64,000 nt of DNA from Stagnimonas aquatica (GTDB taxonomy: Bacteria > Pseudomonadota > Gammaproteobacteria > Nevskiales > Nevskiaceae). Both the position numbers and the translations under genes were made by a program. The notes beneath the pieces are model-generated. The model saw only the letters and a program-made list of their open reading frames with translations, searched no databases and was not told the origin of the DNA. How positions within the stretch are numbered: the stretch's first letter is position 1; each line of letters begins with the position of its first letter. This document shows, in pieces, positions 56,125 to 64,000 of this stretch. The DNA lies in the NCBI RefSeq assembly GCF_003730135.1, contig NZ_RJVO01000003.1, positions 62,001-126,000 on the forward strand. The letters run 5' to 3'.

Positions 56125-56913
56125 ATGGATATGCGTGGTTTGCTGTTGCGCGGACTAGGGGGGCTGGTCCTGGGCTGGCTGGCCGGCACGGCGCAGGCCG
56201 GCGCGCCGGAAGACAAGCTGATGAGCTGCATGCGCGCCAACATTCCGCAGACCCTGCGCATCCAGGAATTCGACCTCGTCGCCACCGACCGTGCCGGCGG
56301 CACCCGCCTGCTGCGCGGGCGCCTGTATGCCAAGCGCGAGGACGAGAAGCTGCGCGCGATGCTGCGGCTCACCGCCCCCAACGACGTCAACGGCGCCTCC
56401 TACCTGATGCGCGAGGGCGAAAAGTCCGACGACATGTATGTGTTCCTGCCGGCGCTCAACAAGGTGCGGCGGATCACCGGCGGCAGCAGCGACGGCCCGC
56501 TGTTCGGCACCGACCTCTCGTATGCCGACATCAAGCAGATCCACAACGCCTTCAGCGGCAACCAGCCCGTCATCGAAGCCGCCGAGAAATTGGACGGCCG
56601 CTCGGTGAAGCGGCTGTCGGTGGTGCCGCATCAGGAAGCCGGCTCGCGCTACAGCCGCATCCGTGCCTGGGTGGACGACGAAAGCTGCGTGGCGCTGAAG
56701 GTCGAGTTTCTGGAAGGCAGCAGCGTGCGCAAGCGCCTGACCGGCCCGGCCAAGGCGCTGGAGCGCTCCGGCAGCTACTGGTATCTGTCGGAGGCGACCA
56801 TGGAGGATCTCAAGGAGGGCAGCCGCACCCGCCTGAAGATCACCGGCGTCAAGAGCGGCGTGGAAATGGCCAACCGCTTCTTCGACACCCGCAACTTCTA
56901 CGTCGGCAACTAA
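56125..56913 (+). CDS. Outer membrane lipoprotein-sorting protein family (LolA-like), periplasmic
   Basis: The 262-residue protein has a signal peptide (GLGGLVLGWLAGTAQAGA) and then the beta-rich LolA/LolB-like half-barrel pattern: QTLRIQEFDLVATDRAGGTR, SDDMYVFLPALNKVRRITGG, and LERSGSYWYLSEATMEDLKEG. Proteins of this family are usually encoded next to an MMPL/RND exporter and may carry lipids across the periplasm. Here the exporter begins 10 bases downstream. Start at 56125 or 56131; a GGGGA precedes both. Confidence 0.87.
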   Translation: MDMRGLLLRGLGGLVLGWLAGTAQAGAPEDKLMSCMRANIPQTLRIQEFDLVATDRAGGTRLLRGRLYAKREDEKLRAMLRLTAPNDVNGASYLMREGEKSDDMYVFLPALNKVRRITGGSSDGPLFGTDLSYADIKQIHNAFSGNQPVIEAAEKLDGRSVKRLSVVPHQEAGSRYSRIRAWVDDESCVALKVEFLEGSSVRKRLTGPAKALERSGSYWYLSEATMEDLKEGSRTRLKITGVKSGVEMANRFFDTRNFYVGN

Positions 56914-56923
56914 GAGACCGCGC

Positions 56924-59641
56924 ATGCTGCGTTTGCTGGAGCGCTTCGCCGCCCGCCCCTGGCTGACCCTGACGGTGATGACGCTGATCAGCCTGCTGGC
57001 GGTGTTCAGCATCTTCGACTTCCACAGTCGCCAGCTGAAGCTGGGCATCGACCCGGCGATGGAGCGCCTGCTGCCGGCGCAGGACAGCGACCGTGCCGTG
57101 CTGGATCGCGCTCGTGCCGTGTTCGGTGACACCGACCCGGTGCTGCTGACCGTCCGCTTCGAGGACGGCGTGTTCACCGCCGCCAATCTCGCCACCGTCG
57201 CCCGCCTCAGCGACCGCCTGCGCGAGCAGCCCGGCGTCGCCGACGTGTTCTCGCTCGCTACCGCGCCGAACCTCTCGGCCAGCGGCGAGGATGTCGAGGT
57301 GTCGAGCTTCACCCAGCAGGCCGAGGCCGATCCCTCGCGGGTGGCGCTGCTCGCCGGGCAGATGGCCGACAACCCGGTGTACCGCAACACCCTGGTGTCC
57401 GCCGACGGCAAGGAGGCGGCGTTCGCACTGTCGCTGCACGACTTCGACGAGCAGGCCTTCCGCGCCGCCGGCTATCCCGAGCGCCTGACTGCGCTGGCCA
57501 GGGAGGTCAGCGGTGCCAGCGTGGTGCGGGTGAGCGGCGCGCCGGTGATCAAGCGCGCCACCGCCGATGCGCTGCTGAAGACCTTCATGGTCACCGTGCC
57601 GATGGTGCTGCTGGTGATCGTCGGCGTGCTGCTGGTGGCCTTCCGCGATCTGCGCGTGACCCTGGCGGGCACCGTCACCGTCAGTGTTGCGCTGATCTGG
57701 ACCCTGGCCATCGCCCATTGGCTGGGCTGGAAGCTGCACATGCTCACCGCACTGACGCCGGTGCTGGTGGTCACCCAGGGGCTCTGCTACTGCATCCACT
57801 GGCTGGCCGACTATGTGCAGCACGGCGACACGCGCCCGCCAGCAGCCCGCGCGCAGTGGGCGCTCAAGCATGCTTCGCTGCCGCTGGCGCTCAATGCGCT
57901 GACCACCTGCGCGGGCTTCCTGGCGCTACTGCTCAATGACCTGCCGGCGATCCGGCAGTTCGCGGTGCTGACCGCCATCGGTACCGCCCTGGCGGCGGTG
58001 CTCGCGCTCACCCTGCTGCCGGCGCTGACGCTGCTCTGCGGCAGCGGCCGCTACCGTCAGCCGCGCGAGCCGATCTACCACGCCATCGCCGCCCGCCTGT
58101 CGCGGCTGGCGGTGCGGCGCCGCACCCTCATCATCAGCTCTGCCATCGGGCTACTGCTGGTGGGCGGCGTGCTGGCCTCGCAGCTCAAGCCGAGTGCCGA
58201 ATTCGTGCGCGGCTTCCCCGAGGACGCGCCGGTACGGGTCGACTACGAGGCCATCAACCGCAATTTCGACGGCGCCAATGTGCTCACCGTGCTGGTCGAG
58301 ACCCATGTGCCGGACGCGCTCACCGATCCCGCGCTGGCGCGGGAGATCGACCGCTTCGCCGACTGGCTGCGCCAGCAACCGGAAGTGGGCGGCGTCTACA
58401 CCTATGTCGACCTGCTGAAGCTGCTCAACCGCAGCCTCAACGAGGGCGATCCGGTCTACGCGGTGGTGCCGGACAACGCGCCGGCGATCAAGCAACTGCT
58501 GGTGTTCGCCGGCGGCGAGCAGATCAAGCGGGTGGTGGACAAGCAGTTCAAGACCGCCGCCGTGGTGCTGCGGGTGAAGGTGGACGACGCCGCCATGCTC
58601 ACCGCCTTCGCGCAGCGGGTCGATGCGCGCCTGGCGCTGTTGCCGCCGCCGCTGTCGGCCAGTCTCACCGGCTCCAGCCTGCTCGCCACCCGCACGGTGG
58701 CGCAGCTCACCTCCGGCCAGTGGGCGACGGTGGCGCTGACGGCGGCGCTGATCTGGGCGATCCTGGCAGTGATCTTCACCTCGCCGCGCGCGGCGCTGCT
58801 GGCCCTGCTGCCCAATCTGGTGCCGGTGTCGATCTACTACGGCCTGCTGCAACTCACCGGCATCGGCCTGTCGCCCACCACCAGCCTGATCGCCAGCATC
58901 GTGCTCGGCATCTCGGTGGACGACACCATCCACTACATGGTCCGCTTCAACCGCGAGGCGAGGGCGCGCGGCAGCGAGGTCGAGGCGGTGCATCACGCCC
59001 TGGCCGGCGTATTGCGGCCGATCACCCTGACCATGATCGCGCTCTGCCTGGGCTTCCTGGTGTTCCTCGGCGCCGACATGAAGAGCCAGGTGCAGTTCGG
59101 TGCGCTCGCCGCCTTCACCCTTTTCCTGTCCTGGGCCTCGGACATCACCCTGACCCCGGCGCTGGCCTCCTACGCCCGCATCGTCACGCTGTGGGATCTG
59201 CTGCGCCTGGACCTCGGCCACAGTCCGCAACACACGATCCCGCTGCTGTCCGGCCTGTCGCTGCGGCAGGCCCGCACCTTCGCGCTGCTCTCCAACATGG
59301 AGAAGCTGCCCGGTGGCCGGCGGGTCATCACCGAGGGTGACTACGCCCGCGACATGTACGTGATTATCGACGGCCAGGTCGAGGCCTGGGTGGAACGCAA
59401 CGGCGAGCGCAAGACGCTGGCGACGCTCGGCCGTGGCGCGGTGATCGGCGAGGCCGGCTACTTCGGTCAGCGCCGCACCGCCAACATCGACGCCACCAGC
59501 AATGTCCGTCTGCTGCGCTTCGACAGTCAGGATCTCGAACGCCTGCGCCTGCGTCACCCGCGCATCGCCGCCACGGTGTTCCGCAACCTCAACCGCATCC
59601 AGTCCGAGCGCATCGCGCGGATGACCGCGATGCTGAACTGA
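56924..59641 (+). CDS. MMPL/RND-family exporter fused to a C-terminal cyclic-nucleotide-binding domain
   Basis: The 905-residue protein has the RND/MMPL layout: a first helix near residues 15-35, a large periplasmic loop, five helices at about 220-370 (TVPMVLLVIVGVLLVAF), a single one near 405, a second loop, and five more at about 600-760 including GISVDDTIHYMVRFNR with the charged pair of proton relay. The last 110 residues add a cNMP-binding domain: VITEGDYARDMYVIIDGQVEAWV followed by GAVIGEAGYFGQRRTANI, which keeps the Glu and Arg of the phosphate-binding cassette. It would export a lipid-like substrate with the LolA-like partner upstream; cyclic-nucleotide control is inferred. Confidence 0.9.
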   Translation: MLRLLERFAARPWLTLTVMTLISLLAVFSIFDFHSRQLKLGIDPAMERLLPAQDSDRAVLDRARAVFGDTDPVLLTVRFEDGVFTAANLATVARLSDRLREQPGVADVFSLATAPNLSASGEDVEVSSFTQQAEADPSRVALLAGQMADNPVYRNTLVSADGKEAAFALSLHDFDEQAFRAAGYPERLTALAREVSGASVVRVSGAPVIKRATADALLKTFMVTVPMVLLVIVGVLLVAFRDLRVTLAGTVTVSVALIWTLAIAHWLGWKLHMLTALTPVLVVTQGLCYCIHWLADYVQHGDTRPPAARAQWALKHASLPLALNALTTCAGFLALLLNDLPAIRQFAVLTAIGTALAAVLALTLLPALTLLCGSGRYRQPREPIYHAIAARLSRLAVRRRTLIISSAIGLLLVGGVLASQLKPSAEFVRGFPEDAPVRVDYEAINRNFDGANVLTVLVETHVPDALTDPALAREIDRFADWLRQQPEVGGVYTYVDLLKLLNRSLNEGDPVYAVVPDNAPAIKQLLVFAGGEQIKRVVDKQFKTAAVVLRVKVDDAAMLTAFAQRVDARLALLPPPLSASLTGSSLLATRTVAQLTSGQWATVALTAALIWAILAVIFTSPRAALLALLPNLVPVSIYYGLLQLTGIGLSPTTSLIASIVLGISVDDTIHYMVRFNREARARGSEVEAVHHALAGVLRPITLTMIALCLGFLVFLGADMKSQVQFGALAAFTLFLSWASDITLTPALASYARIVTLWDLLRLDLGHSPQHTIPLLSGLSLRQARTFALLSNMEKLPGGRRVITEGDYARDMYVIIDGQVEAWVERNGERKTLATLGRGAVIGEAGYFGQRRTANIDATSNVRLLRFDSQDLERLRLRHPRIAATVFRNLNRIQSERIARMTAMLN

Positions 59642-59662
59642 GCCGCCTCGCGGCCTGCTCCC

Positions 59663-60022
59663 GTGCCGTCGTCGCCCTTGCTTCGGGTTGCTTTGCTCAG
59701 CTTCCTTTTGCTGTTCAATCCGGGTGCTGCGCAGGCAGCAGGCCCATCGGCCTCGCCCGCCAAAGCCTTGGAAGCCCCGCCCGAGATTCCCGTGGTGGTG
59801 TTCTACACCCGCCCTCTCGTCAAGGCGCGACTGCGGATTCCCGACAGTCTGCAGAACTACACCGTCACCGCGATCGCACCGCTCGCCGATGATCCGGGCC
59901 GATTCGATGTGGAGGTGCACTTCGAAGCGCGCACCCCGTTCGGCGGCACTACGGCGCATCGCGCTCGCTTTCAGATGAAGCGGGCGGCAGTGGAAGGGGA
60001 GTGGATAGTCACTGCACGGTGA
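59663..60022 (+). CDS. Small secreted hypothetical protein
   Basis: The 119-residue protein begins at a GTG and has a signal peptide (LLRVALLSFLLLFNPGAAQAA). The mature part is about 95 residues and ends VHFEARTPFGGTTAHRARFQMKRAAVEGEWIV, a beta-rich pattern without a known family. It follows the exporter by 21 bases, so it probably shares that operon. The stop lies within a perfect 11-bp hairpin at 60010-60032. Confidence 0.65.
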   Translation: MPSSPLLRVALLSFLLLFNPGAAQAAGPSASPAKALEAPPEIPVVVFYTRPLVKARLRIPDSLQNYTVTAIAPLADDPGRFDVEVHFEARTPFGGTTAHRARFQMKRAAVEGEWIVTAR

Positions 60023-60032
60023 CCGTGCAGTG
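60010..60032. terminator. Perfect 11-bp hairpin at the end of the exporter operon
   Basis: CACTGCACGGT-G-ACCGTGCAGTG is a perfect dyad spanning the stop codon of the small secreted gene. There is no T run, so it may stop transcription only partly; it could also mark the left edge of the inserted cassette. Confidence 0.55.
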
Positions 60033-60040
60033 CCGCGGAC

Positions 60041-60108
60041 GGTCAACGCCTAGGTTAACGCGCGGACCCGCTGGAGGCGGGGCCGTCACGTTGAACCGCT
60101 AGTTGGAC
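60041..60108 (-). other. attC-like recombination site
   Basis: Read on the minus strand, 68 bases begin with an inverse core GTCCAAC (form RYYYAAC), continue TAGC-GGTTCAACG, a variable middle, CGTTAACC-TAGGC, and end with GTTGACC. GGTT(C)AACG pairs with CGTTAACC leaving one bulged C, as in integron attC sites with an extrahelical base. The inverse core GTCCAAC is the exact complement of GTTGGAC at the other end of the cassette (60568-60562), as expected for a cassette cut from a circle. Confidence 0.72.
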
Positions 60109-60567
60109 CTCTGCTGGATTGCAGAAAATACGTGCAAGAACAAATGACGCCAAAAAGGCTGCAACACATATGCCGACGAGTTTTTCCGTCGCGTACGCTT
60201 CGCCCGATTTTGCAAAGTAAGCGACGCTGCATGCGGCCGAAAAAACGCCCACTAACGACTCAACACTCTTGCCTCGAACTCTCCTCGCAAGCCCTGCACC
60301 GAGCCCTGTGACAGCGGCCGGTACCAAACCCAATAAATATCCGAAGAACGGCGCTGTATAGAACATCCCGAGCGTTGCTCCGAAGTGTATCGACTGCCCT
60401 TGCATAAGCCATCCAACGATTTGGCCGCAAAATGCACAGGTTACGTATACAAGACCCCCTAAGGGAGGTCCAAAAAAAGAGAAAAAGACGACGCCATTAA
60501 AGACGTCTGAAACCAATATCTTGGCGGACCCGATGTGGTTGGGGCTGCTGTTATTCATGCGGTCCAA
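60048..60567 (-). mobile_element. Putative lone integron gene cassette
   Basis: The unit runs on the minus strand from TTGGAC after the G of the core at 60568 to the attC-like site ending at 60047. It holds one membrane-protein gene with atypical base composition. No integron integrase gene is within the window, so this is a lone cassette, an array end, or an insertion at a secondary site. Confidence 0.68.
60055..60558 (-). CDS. Cassette-borne hypothetical membrane protein
   Basis: From an ATG at 60558, four bases after the core site, the 167-residue protein (MNNSSPNHIG) has four or five hydrophobic helices (VFNGVVFFSFFGPPLGGLVYV, FGYLLGLVPAAVTGLGAGLA, LVGICVAAFLASFVLARIFC). No family is recognised. 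The coding DNA is clearly less GC-rich than its surroundings (runs such as AGAAAATACG and CCAAAAAAAGAG), and its stop lies inside the attC-like site, as is common for integron cassettes. Both points suggest horizontal acquisition. Confidence 0.75.
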   Translation of the reverse strand: MNNSSPNHIGSAKILVSDVFNGVVFFSFFGPPLGGLVYVTCAFCGQIVGWLMQGQSIHFGATLGMFYTAPFFGYLLGLVPAAVTGLGAGLARRVRGKSVESLVGVFSAACSVAYFAKSGEAYATEKLVGICVAAFLASFVLARIFCNPAEVQLAVQRDGPASSGSAR

Positions 60568-60570
60568 CGC

Positions 60571-60616
60571 CAATTAGACCGCCGAAATGCGGCAACTAAT
60601 TGCCGCAAGGCGGTCG
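60571..60616. repeat. Nested palindrome next to the cassette
   Basis: The stem ACCGCC...GGCGGT (60578-60614) encloses a perfect inner dyad TGCGGCAA-CTAA-TTGCCGCA, and CAATTAG/CTAATTG is also repeated inverted. It could be the right flank of the cassette insertion, a degenerate second attC, or an insertion target. A further 165 bases to 60781 hold no gene I can support. Confidence 0.6.
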
Positions 60617-60781
60617 TATGAGGGTGCTTGGTCATGCGAATCAGTCCCTTGGTGCGAGCTACTTCTTAGCGTCGCCGAGTTATGCCGCAGACCCCTCCGC
60701 AGCTGATCTCGACTTCACACCCACTACTTTGGGCCGTCAAGTGACCGGGATTGCGAGTGTCGGTTTTGGGCTTGCAGCCCC

Positions 60782-61876
60782 TCACCTGCCGCCAAGCAGT
60801 CCTCCGCAAGACTGATGCGTCTGGCAACTCGCCGCCCGCAAGTTGTCCGACGAGTCGCAGGGGAACTCGTAGTCGCAGGAGGCCATTGATGGCTGCGGGT
60901 CGGTGCTCACCTGTGCTGGGGTGAACGCGCGACCGGTATACCAGCTGCCCCAATAGGTCTGGGCGCTGGAGCCACCACCCAGCGCAATGTCTTTCGCCAC
61001 GCCGTCAGCGGTGAAGGTGTAGGCCAGCAGGGCGTCCATGTGGTACCAGTTCCAGTAGTCGAGGCCGTTGACGTTGCTGGCCTGGTTTTCTTTTGACGGC
61101 AGGGTGTGGTCGGCGGTCAGCGTGCAGCCGGCTTCGGTGTCGCTGAAGACTTTGATGAAGGCCTTTTCGCTGTTGGGGATGGCGATGTGATCGTAGACGT
61201 CAATCGCCATCTGGTGATCGTTGGTGCTGTCCTCGTCATAGACCGTCATCACCAGCTTGACGCTGGGATCGAAGCCGGCGAGGTCGCCGTCTGACAGCCG
61301 CAGCGAGTACCACGGCGCCATGATGTACATGGCGGTGCCCGCAGAACCCCAGCCGGCAGCCTTGGCATTCAGGGCCATGCGGGGGCTAGCGCCGCCGCCG
61401 AACGAGTGCCCGAAAAATGCCACCCGCGAGGTGTCGATCAGTTCGGGATGCTGGGCCACCGCCGCTTGGAATCCACCCCAGAGCACGTCGTACTTCGGGT
61501 CGGCCCGTCCCGGGGTCTGGTACTGGCTGAACACCACGGTGTAGCCGAGGCTGGTCAGGTGCGCGATGGTGCTGCTGTAGCGGTCCGGGTCGCGGGCCCC
61601 GAATGCGTGCGAGAAGAAGATGGTCGGAGCCGGGGTCGCTCCCTGCGGGTAGTAGATGTAGACCTTCTCGCCCACGGTCACCGGATTCTTGAACGAGAGA
61701 CTCGCCTGGGTGTAGCTGCCGTTGGCGCCGTAGCCGCCTGCGGCCTGCGGCACCGGCACGGCGGGGCAGGCTGACTGGCCGGGGAATAGATTGGCGAGCG
61801 GCCCGGCCTGGGCACTGGTGGTGGTGGCGATCAGCCAGAGCACAATCCCCGGCAACGATTGCTGAAGCCAACGCAT
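60782..61876 (-). CDS. Secreted alpha/beta hydrolase (dienelactone-hydrolase/PETase-like fold)
   Basis: The 364-residue protein has a signal peptide (LPGIVLWLIATTTSAQA) and an alpha/beta hydrolase core: APTIFFSHAFGARDPDRYSS, the nucleophile elbow FFGHSFGGGASP with serine, and later DEDSTNDHQ and TADHTLPS, which may supply the Asp and His. Three or more cysteine pairs in the C-terminal 70 residues suggest disulfides in a secreted protein. The substrate is unknown; the family includes cutinase- and PET-hydrolase-like esterases, but nothing here proves polymer activity. It stands alone between the cassette and a divergent SDR gene. Confidence 0.85.
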   Translation of the reverse strand: MRWLQQSLPGIVLWLIATTTSAQAGPLANLFPGQSACPAVPVPQAAGGYGANGSYTQASLSFKNPVTVGEKVYIYYPQGATPAPTIFFSHAFGARDPDRYSSTIAHLTSLGYTVVFSQYQTPGRADPKYDVLWGGFQAAVAQHPELIDTSRVAFFGHSFGGGASPRMALNAKAAGWGSAGTAMYIMAPWYSLRLSDGDLAGFDPSVKLVMTVYDEDSTNDHQMAIDVYDHIAIPNSEKAFIKVFSDTEAGCTLTADHTLPSKENQASNVNGLDYWNWYHMDALLAYTFTADGVAKDIALGGGSSAQTYWGSWYTGRAFTPAQVSTDPQPSMASCDYEFPCDSSDNLRAASCQTHQSCGGLLGGR

Positions 61877-62058
61877 GGGCGAATCTCCTGGATTTCCTGT
61901 CTGGTTCAGCGATGCGCAAATTGCACGCCATTCGGCAGCGGGGAGCCAAATCTTTGCTTCCCGATGAACGAGCTTCGCCGCGCGCCGCGTAAACCCCCTT
62001 GCCGCCGCCCCTCGCTAAACTGCGCCACCAACAAATCAGTCCAGTCCGAGGAAAGACG

Positions 62059-62931
62059 ATGAGTCTGCAAGGCAACACCCTGAGCGGCAAGACCCTGTTC
62101 ATCACCGGCGGCAGCCGTGGCATCGGCCTCGCCATCGCCCTGCGCGCGGCGCGCGACGGCGCCAACGTGGTCATCGCCGCCAAGACCGCCGAGCCGCATC
62201 CCAAGCTGGCTGGCACCATCCACACCGCCGTGGCCGAGATCGAGGCCGCCGGCGGGCAGGGCTTGGCGGTGCAATGCGACATCCGCGAGGAGGCGCAGGT
62301 CGTCGAGGCGGTTCGGCAGGCGGTGGCGCGCTTCGGCGGCATCGACATCCTGGTCAACAACGCCAGTGCGATCCAGCTCACCGGCACCCTGGCCACCGAC
62401 ATGAAGCGCTACGACCTGATGAACGGGATCAACGCGCGCGGTACCTATCTGACCGGTCGCGTGGTGCTGCCGCATCTGCAAGCCGCCGCCAAGGCCGGTC
62501 GCAACCCGCACATCCTGACGCTCTCGCCGCCGCTGGCGATGGAGCCGCGCTGGTTCGGGCCGAATGTCGCCTACGCGATCGCCAAGTACGGCATGAGTCT
62601 GTGCACCCTGGGCTGGGCCGAGGAGTTCAAGCGCGAGGGCATCGCCGCCAACAGCCTGTGGCCGCGCACCACCATTGCCACTGCCGCGATCCAGATGGTG
62701 GGCGGTGATCCGATGATGAAGCAGAGCCGCCTGCCCAGCATCATGGCCGACGCCGCGCAGGAGATCCTGAGCAAGCCGTCCAGGGCGTTCACCGGCAACT
62801 TCTGTATTGACGATCTGGTGCTGTACGAAGCGGGCGTGCGGGATTTCTCCGCGTACGCGGCGGTGCCGGGCACCCGCAAATTCTTGCCGGACTTCTTCCT
62901 GCCCAAGGATGTGGCGGAGTTGCCGGAGTAG
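62059..62931 (+). CDS. Short-chain dehydrogenase (HSDL2-like)
   Basis: The 290-residue SDR has the cofactor motif FITGGSRGIGLAIALRAARDGANVV, NNAS as NNASAIQLTG, and the catalytic YAIAKYGMSL with Tyr and Lys. Features such as TAEPHPKLAGTIHTAVAEIEAAGG and PLAMEPRWFGPNVAY match the hydroxysteroid dehydrogenase-like 2 group, whose physiological substrates are poorly known. GAGGAAAG precedes the ATG at 62059. It is followed by about 130 bases and a terminator for the opposite gene. Confidence 0.92.
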   Translation: MSLQGNTLSGKTLFITGGSRGIGLAIALRAARDGANVVIAAKTAEPHPKLAGTIHTAVAEIEAAGGQGLAVQCDIREEAQVVEAVRQAVARFGGIDILVNNASAIQLTGTLATDMKRYDLMNGINARGTYLTGRVVLPHLQAAAKAGRNPHILTLSPPLAMEPRWFGPNVAYAIAKYGMSLCTLGWAEEFKREGIAANSLWPRTTIATAAIQMVGGDPMMKQSRLPSIMADAAQEILSKPSRAFTGNFCIDDLVLYEAGVRDFSAYAAVPGTRKFLPDFFLPKDVAELPE

Positions 62932-63008
62932 GCGCGGACCTATCGTTGCGGTCGGTCTTTGCCGTTTCCTCTCCTGCCACGGGAGAGCGGAAAACTCGCC
63001 ACAGCAAC

Positions 63009-63041
63009 AAAAAAACCCAAGCCCGGACTCCCGGACTTGGG
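63009..63041 (-). terminator. Rho-independent terminator of the DUF1302-type gene
   Basis: On the minus strand, CCCAAGTCCGGGAGTCCGGGCTTGGG is followed by a run of seven T. It lies about 25 bases past the stop at 63065. Confidence 0.88.
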
Positions 63042-63064
63042 GCTTTGGGCCTCGCAGGCCGCTC

Positions 63065-64000
63065 TTAGAACAGGTAGCGCGCGTACAGCTGCAGGTTGTC
63101 GCGGTCGTGGATCAGGTTGTTCTCGCCGCCGCCCCAGTACCAGTTGTAGCCGGCGGTGAACGAGAAGTCCGACTTGTAACGCACCTCGAAGTTGGCGCTC
63201 ATGCTCTTGCGGCCCTGGATGAAGTTCTCACCCGGTCCCGGCGCGGTGCCGTTGACGTCGTGGGCGAACACCAGGAAGGGCTGCAAGGAGATGCCCGGCA
63301 GCAGGCTCTCGTACTTGACGATATTGACGAAGCGGTAACCCCAGGAGAAAGGATCGGCGAAGGCTTCGAGATTCGCCTGGTGCGGGTTGAAGCGGCCACC
63401 GTCGGGGCCAACCACGCAGTTCGGGTTGGTGACGCAGGCCTGGCGGGAGCCGTCAGCGCCGCTGCCGTCGGCGCCGGCACTGGCGTGGTAGTAAACGCCG
63501 GGGGCGTCGATCTGCAGCACGTCCACCGATGGCATGTTGGGCACGTGGGTCGCGCCGATCTCCACCAGCGAGATGATCTGGTCGGCGCCGAATGGGTTTT
63601 CGGTGGCGCCGAAGATGCGGGTGATGCCCAGGTTGTACTGCAGCACGTCGAAGCGCTCGTAGCCCTGGATGTACTCGCCCGGCGTCGCTTCGCCGGCCTC
63701 GCGGCCACGATACGCCCACAGGAAGCTCGGGAAGGAGCGCGCCGAATTGGGGGCACTGCCGAGCAGCAGGTTGACGGTGTCGCAATTGCCGTTGGCGACG
63801 CAGTTGGGGTCGGCGTCGCTGCGGTCGTAATCGACACGCGTGCCGTTCTCGGCCCAGCCGCGTCCGGCGCTGGAGCCGGCGCAGTTGATGGTCGAGCCGT
63901 CCGCAGCCTTGCCGCCGCAGCGGGTCAAAAAGGGCTGCGCGGCGGCGAAGGCGACGTCGATCACCGACACCTGCAAAGGCAGGTTGGGCCGGTAGGCAAC
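63065..64000 (-). CDS. DUF1302-type outer-membrane protein, C-terminal part (gene continues past the window)
   Basis: About 312 residues are visible and the frame is open to the window edge (VAYRPNLPLQVSVIDVAFAAAQP at its upstream end). Tyr/Phe-rich alternating beta strands and the closing KSMSANFEVRYKSDFSFTAGYNWYWGGG...LQLYARYLF fit the DUF1302 family, outer-membrane barrels often encoded with DUF1329 proteins and linked to lipid, sterol or solvent metabolism. The final aromatic residue (Phe) is typical of outer-membrane barrel proteins. A cysteine-containing insert (GNCDTVNLLL, CVTNPNCVVG) looks like extracellular loops. Confidence 0.85.
   Translation of the reverse strand, partial: VAYRPNLPLQVSVIDVAFAAAQPFLTRCGGKAADGSTINCAGSSAGRGWAENGTRVDYDRSDADPNCVANGNCDTVNLLLGSAPNSARSFPSFLWAYRGREAGEATPGEYIQGYERFDVLQYNLGITRIFGATENPFGADQIISLVEIGATHVPNMPSVDVLQIDAPGVYYHASAGADGSGADGSRQACVTNPNCVVGPDGGRFNPHQANLEAFADPFSWGYRFVNIVKYESLLPGISLQPFLVFAHDVNGTAPGPGENFIQGRKSMSANFEVRYKSDFSFTAGYNWYWGGGENNLIHDRDNLQLYARYLF

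Noticed and set aside
58151-60046. A 631-codon open frame on the minus strand opposite the exporter
   Set aside because: Low-complexity Gln/Arg/His-rich translation, antisense to a conserved transporter.
60600-60815. A 71-codon open frame next to the cassette
   Set aside because: It crosses a palindrome and overlaps the end of the hydrolase gene; no motif or ribosome-binding site supports it.

Overview
The window is gene-dense, GC-rich chromosomal DNA of a free-living gammaproteobacterium. Several gene sets point there: parE/parC, xseB-ispA-dxs, a FimX-like gene next to epmB, rsxB-nth-metG, apbC-dcd, and a divergent DesT/DesC pair as in Pseudomonas. Lipid and acyl-CoA genes, a DUF1302-type outer-membrane protein and many secreted proteins would suit a Nevskiales/Solimonadaceae or Xanthomonadales-like lineage. 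That placement is inference; no rRNA or tRNA gene was seen to test it. Layout: 1-2055 holds a desaturase-reductase end and its divergent TetR/FabR-type regulator, with a palindromic operator between them. 2320-8658 is a four-gene acyl-CoA carboxylase operon (beta subunit, acyl-CoA dehydrogenase, enoyl-CoA hydratase, biotin-carrying alpha subunit) in the order of atuCDEF of acyclic-terpene degradation. Three copies of an 85-bp palindromic repeat and a damaged GIY-YIG nuclease gene lie inside it, and a hairpin element is inserted in frame in the hydratase. 8718-11552 holds a dienelactone hydrolase and a three-gene operon (ketosteroid isomerase-related, acetyltransferase, nitrilase family). 11648-15400 holds a divergent OmpA-family protein with thrombospondin-3 repeats and an Ig-like lipoprotein. 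15451-18743 holds an acyl-CoA dehydrogenase whose 3' end is tandemly copied downstream, and a divergent acyl-CoA synthetase. 18807-20357 is a secreted lysyl-oxidase-like protein with a GlyGly-CTERM-type tail. 20359-23444 is xseB-ispA-dxs; 23541-29520 is parE-ybaL-parC; 29577-30458 is htpX. 30523-33692 is a FimX-like c-di-GMP receptor overlapping epmB; 33742-37143 is metG-rsxB-nth. 37271-40687 holds a small membrane protein, an aldehyde dehydrogenase and sbcB. 40849-43710 is a tandem pair of secreted subtilases, each followed by the same terminator. 43836-46653 is apbC, a hypothetical gene, dcd and a hypothetical gene. 46617-50631 holds a secreted phosphoesterase and an FG-GAP lipoprotein. 50637-56020 holds rlmKL, a DUF885 peptidase, a small membrane protein and panE. 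56125-60022 holds a LolA-like protein, an MMPL/RND exporter fused to a cyclic-nucleotide-binding domain, and a small secreted protein. 60041-60568 has the structure of a single integron gene cassette with an attC-like site. 60782-64000 holds a secreted alpha/beta hydrolase, an SDR and the 3' part of a DUF1302-type porin gene. Best candidates for something new: the repeat-flanked GIY-YIG gene and its palindromes, the lone integron-like cassette, the exporter with a cyclic-nucleotide domain, the in-frame hairpin insertion in the hydratase, and the sorted lysyl-oxidase-like protein. Everything here was read from the sequence and from memory of protein families; no database search or structure prediction was run.
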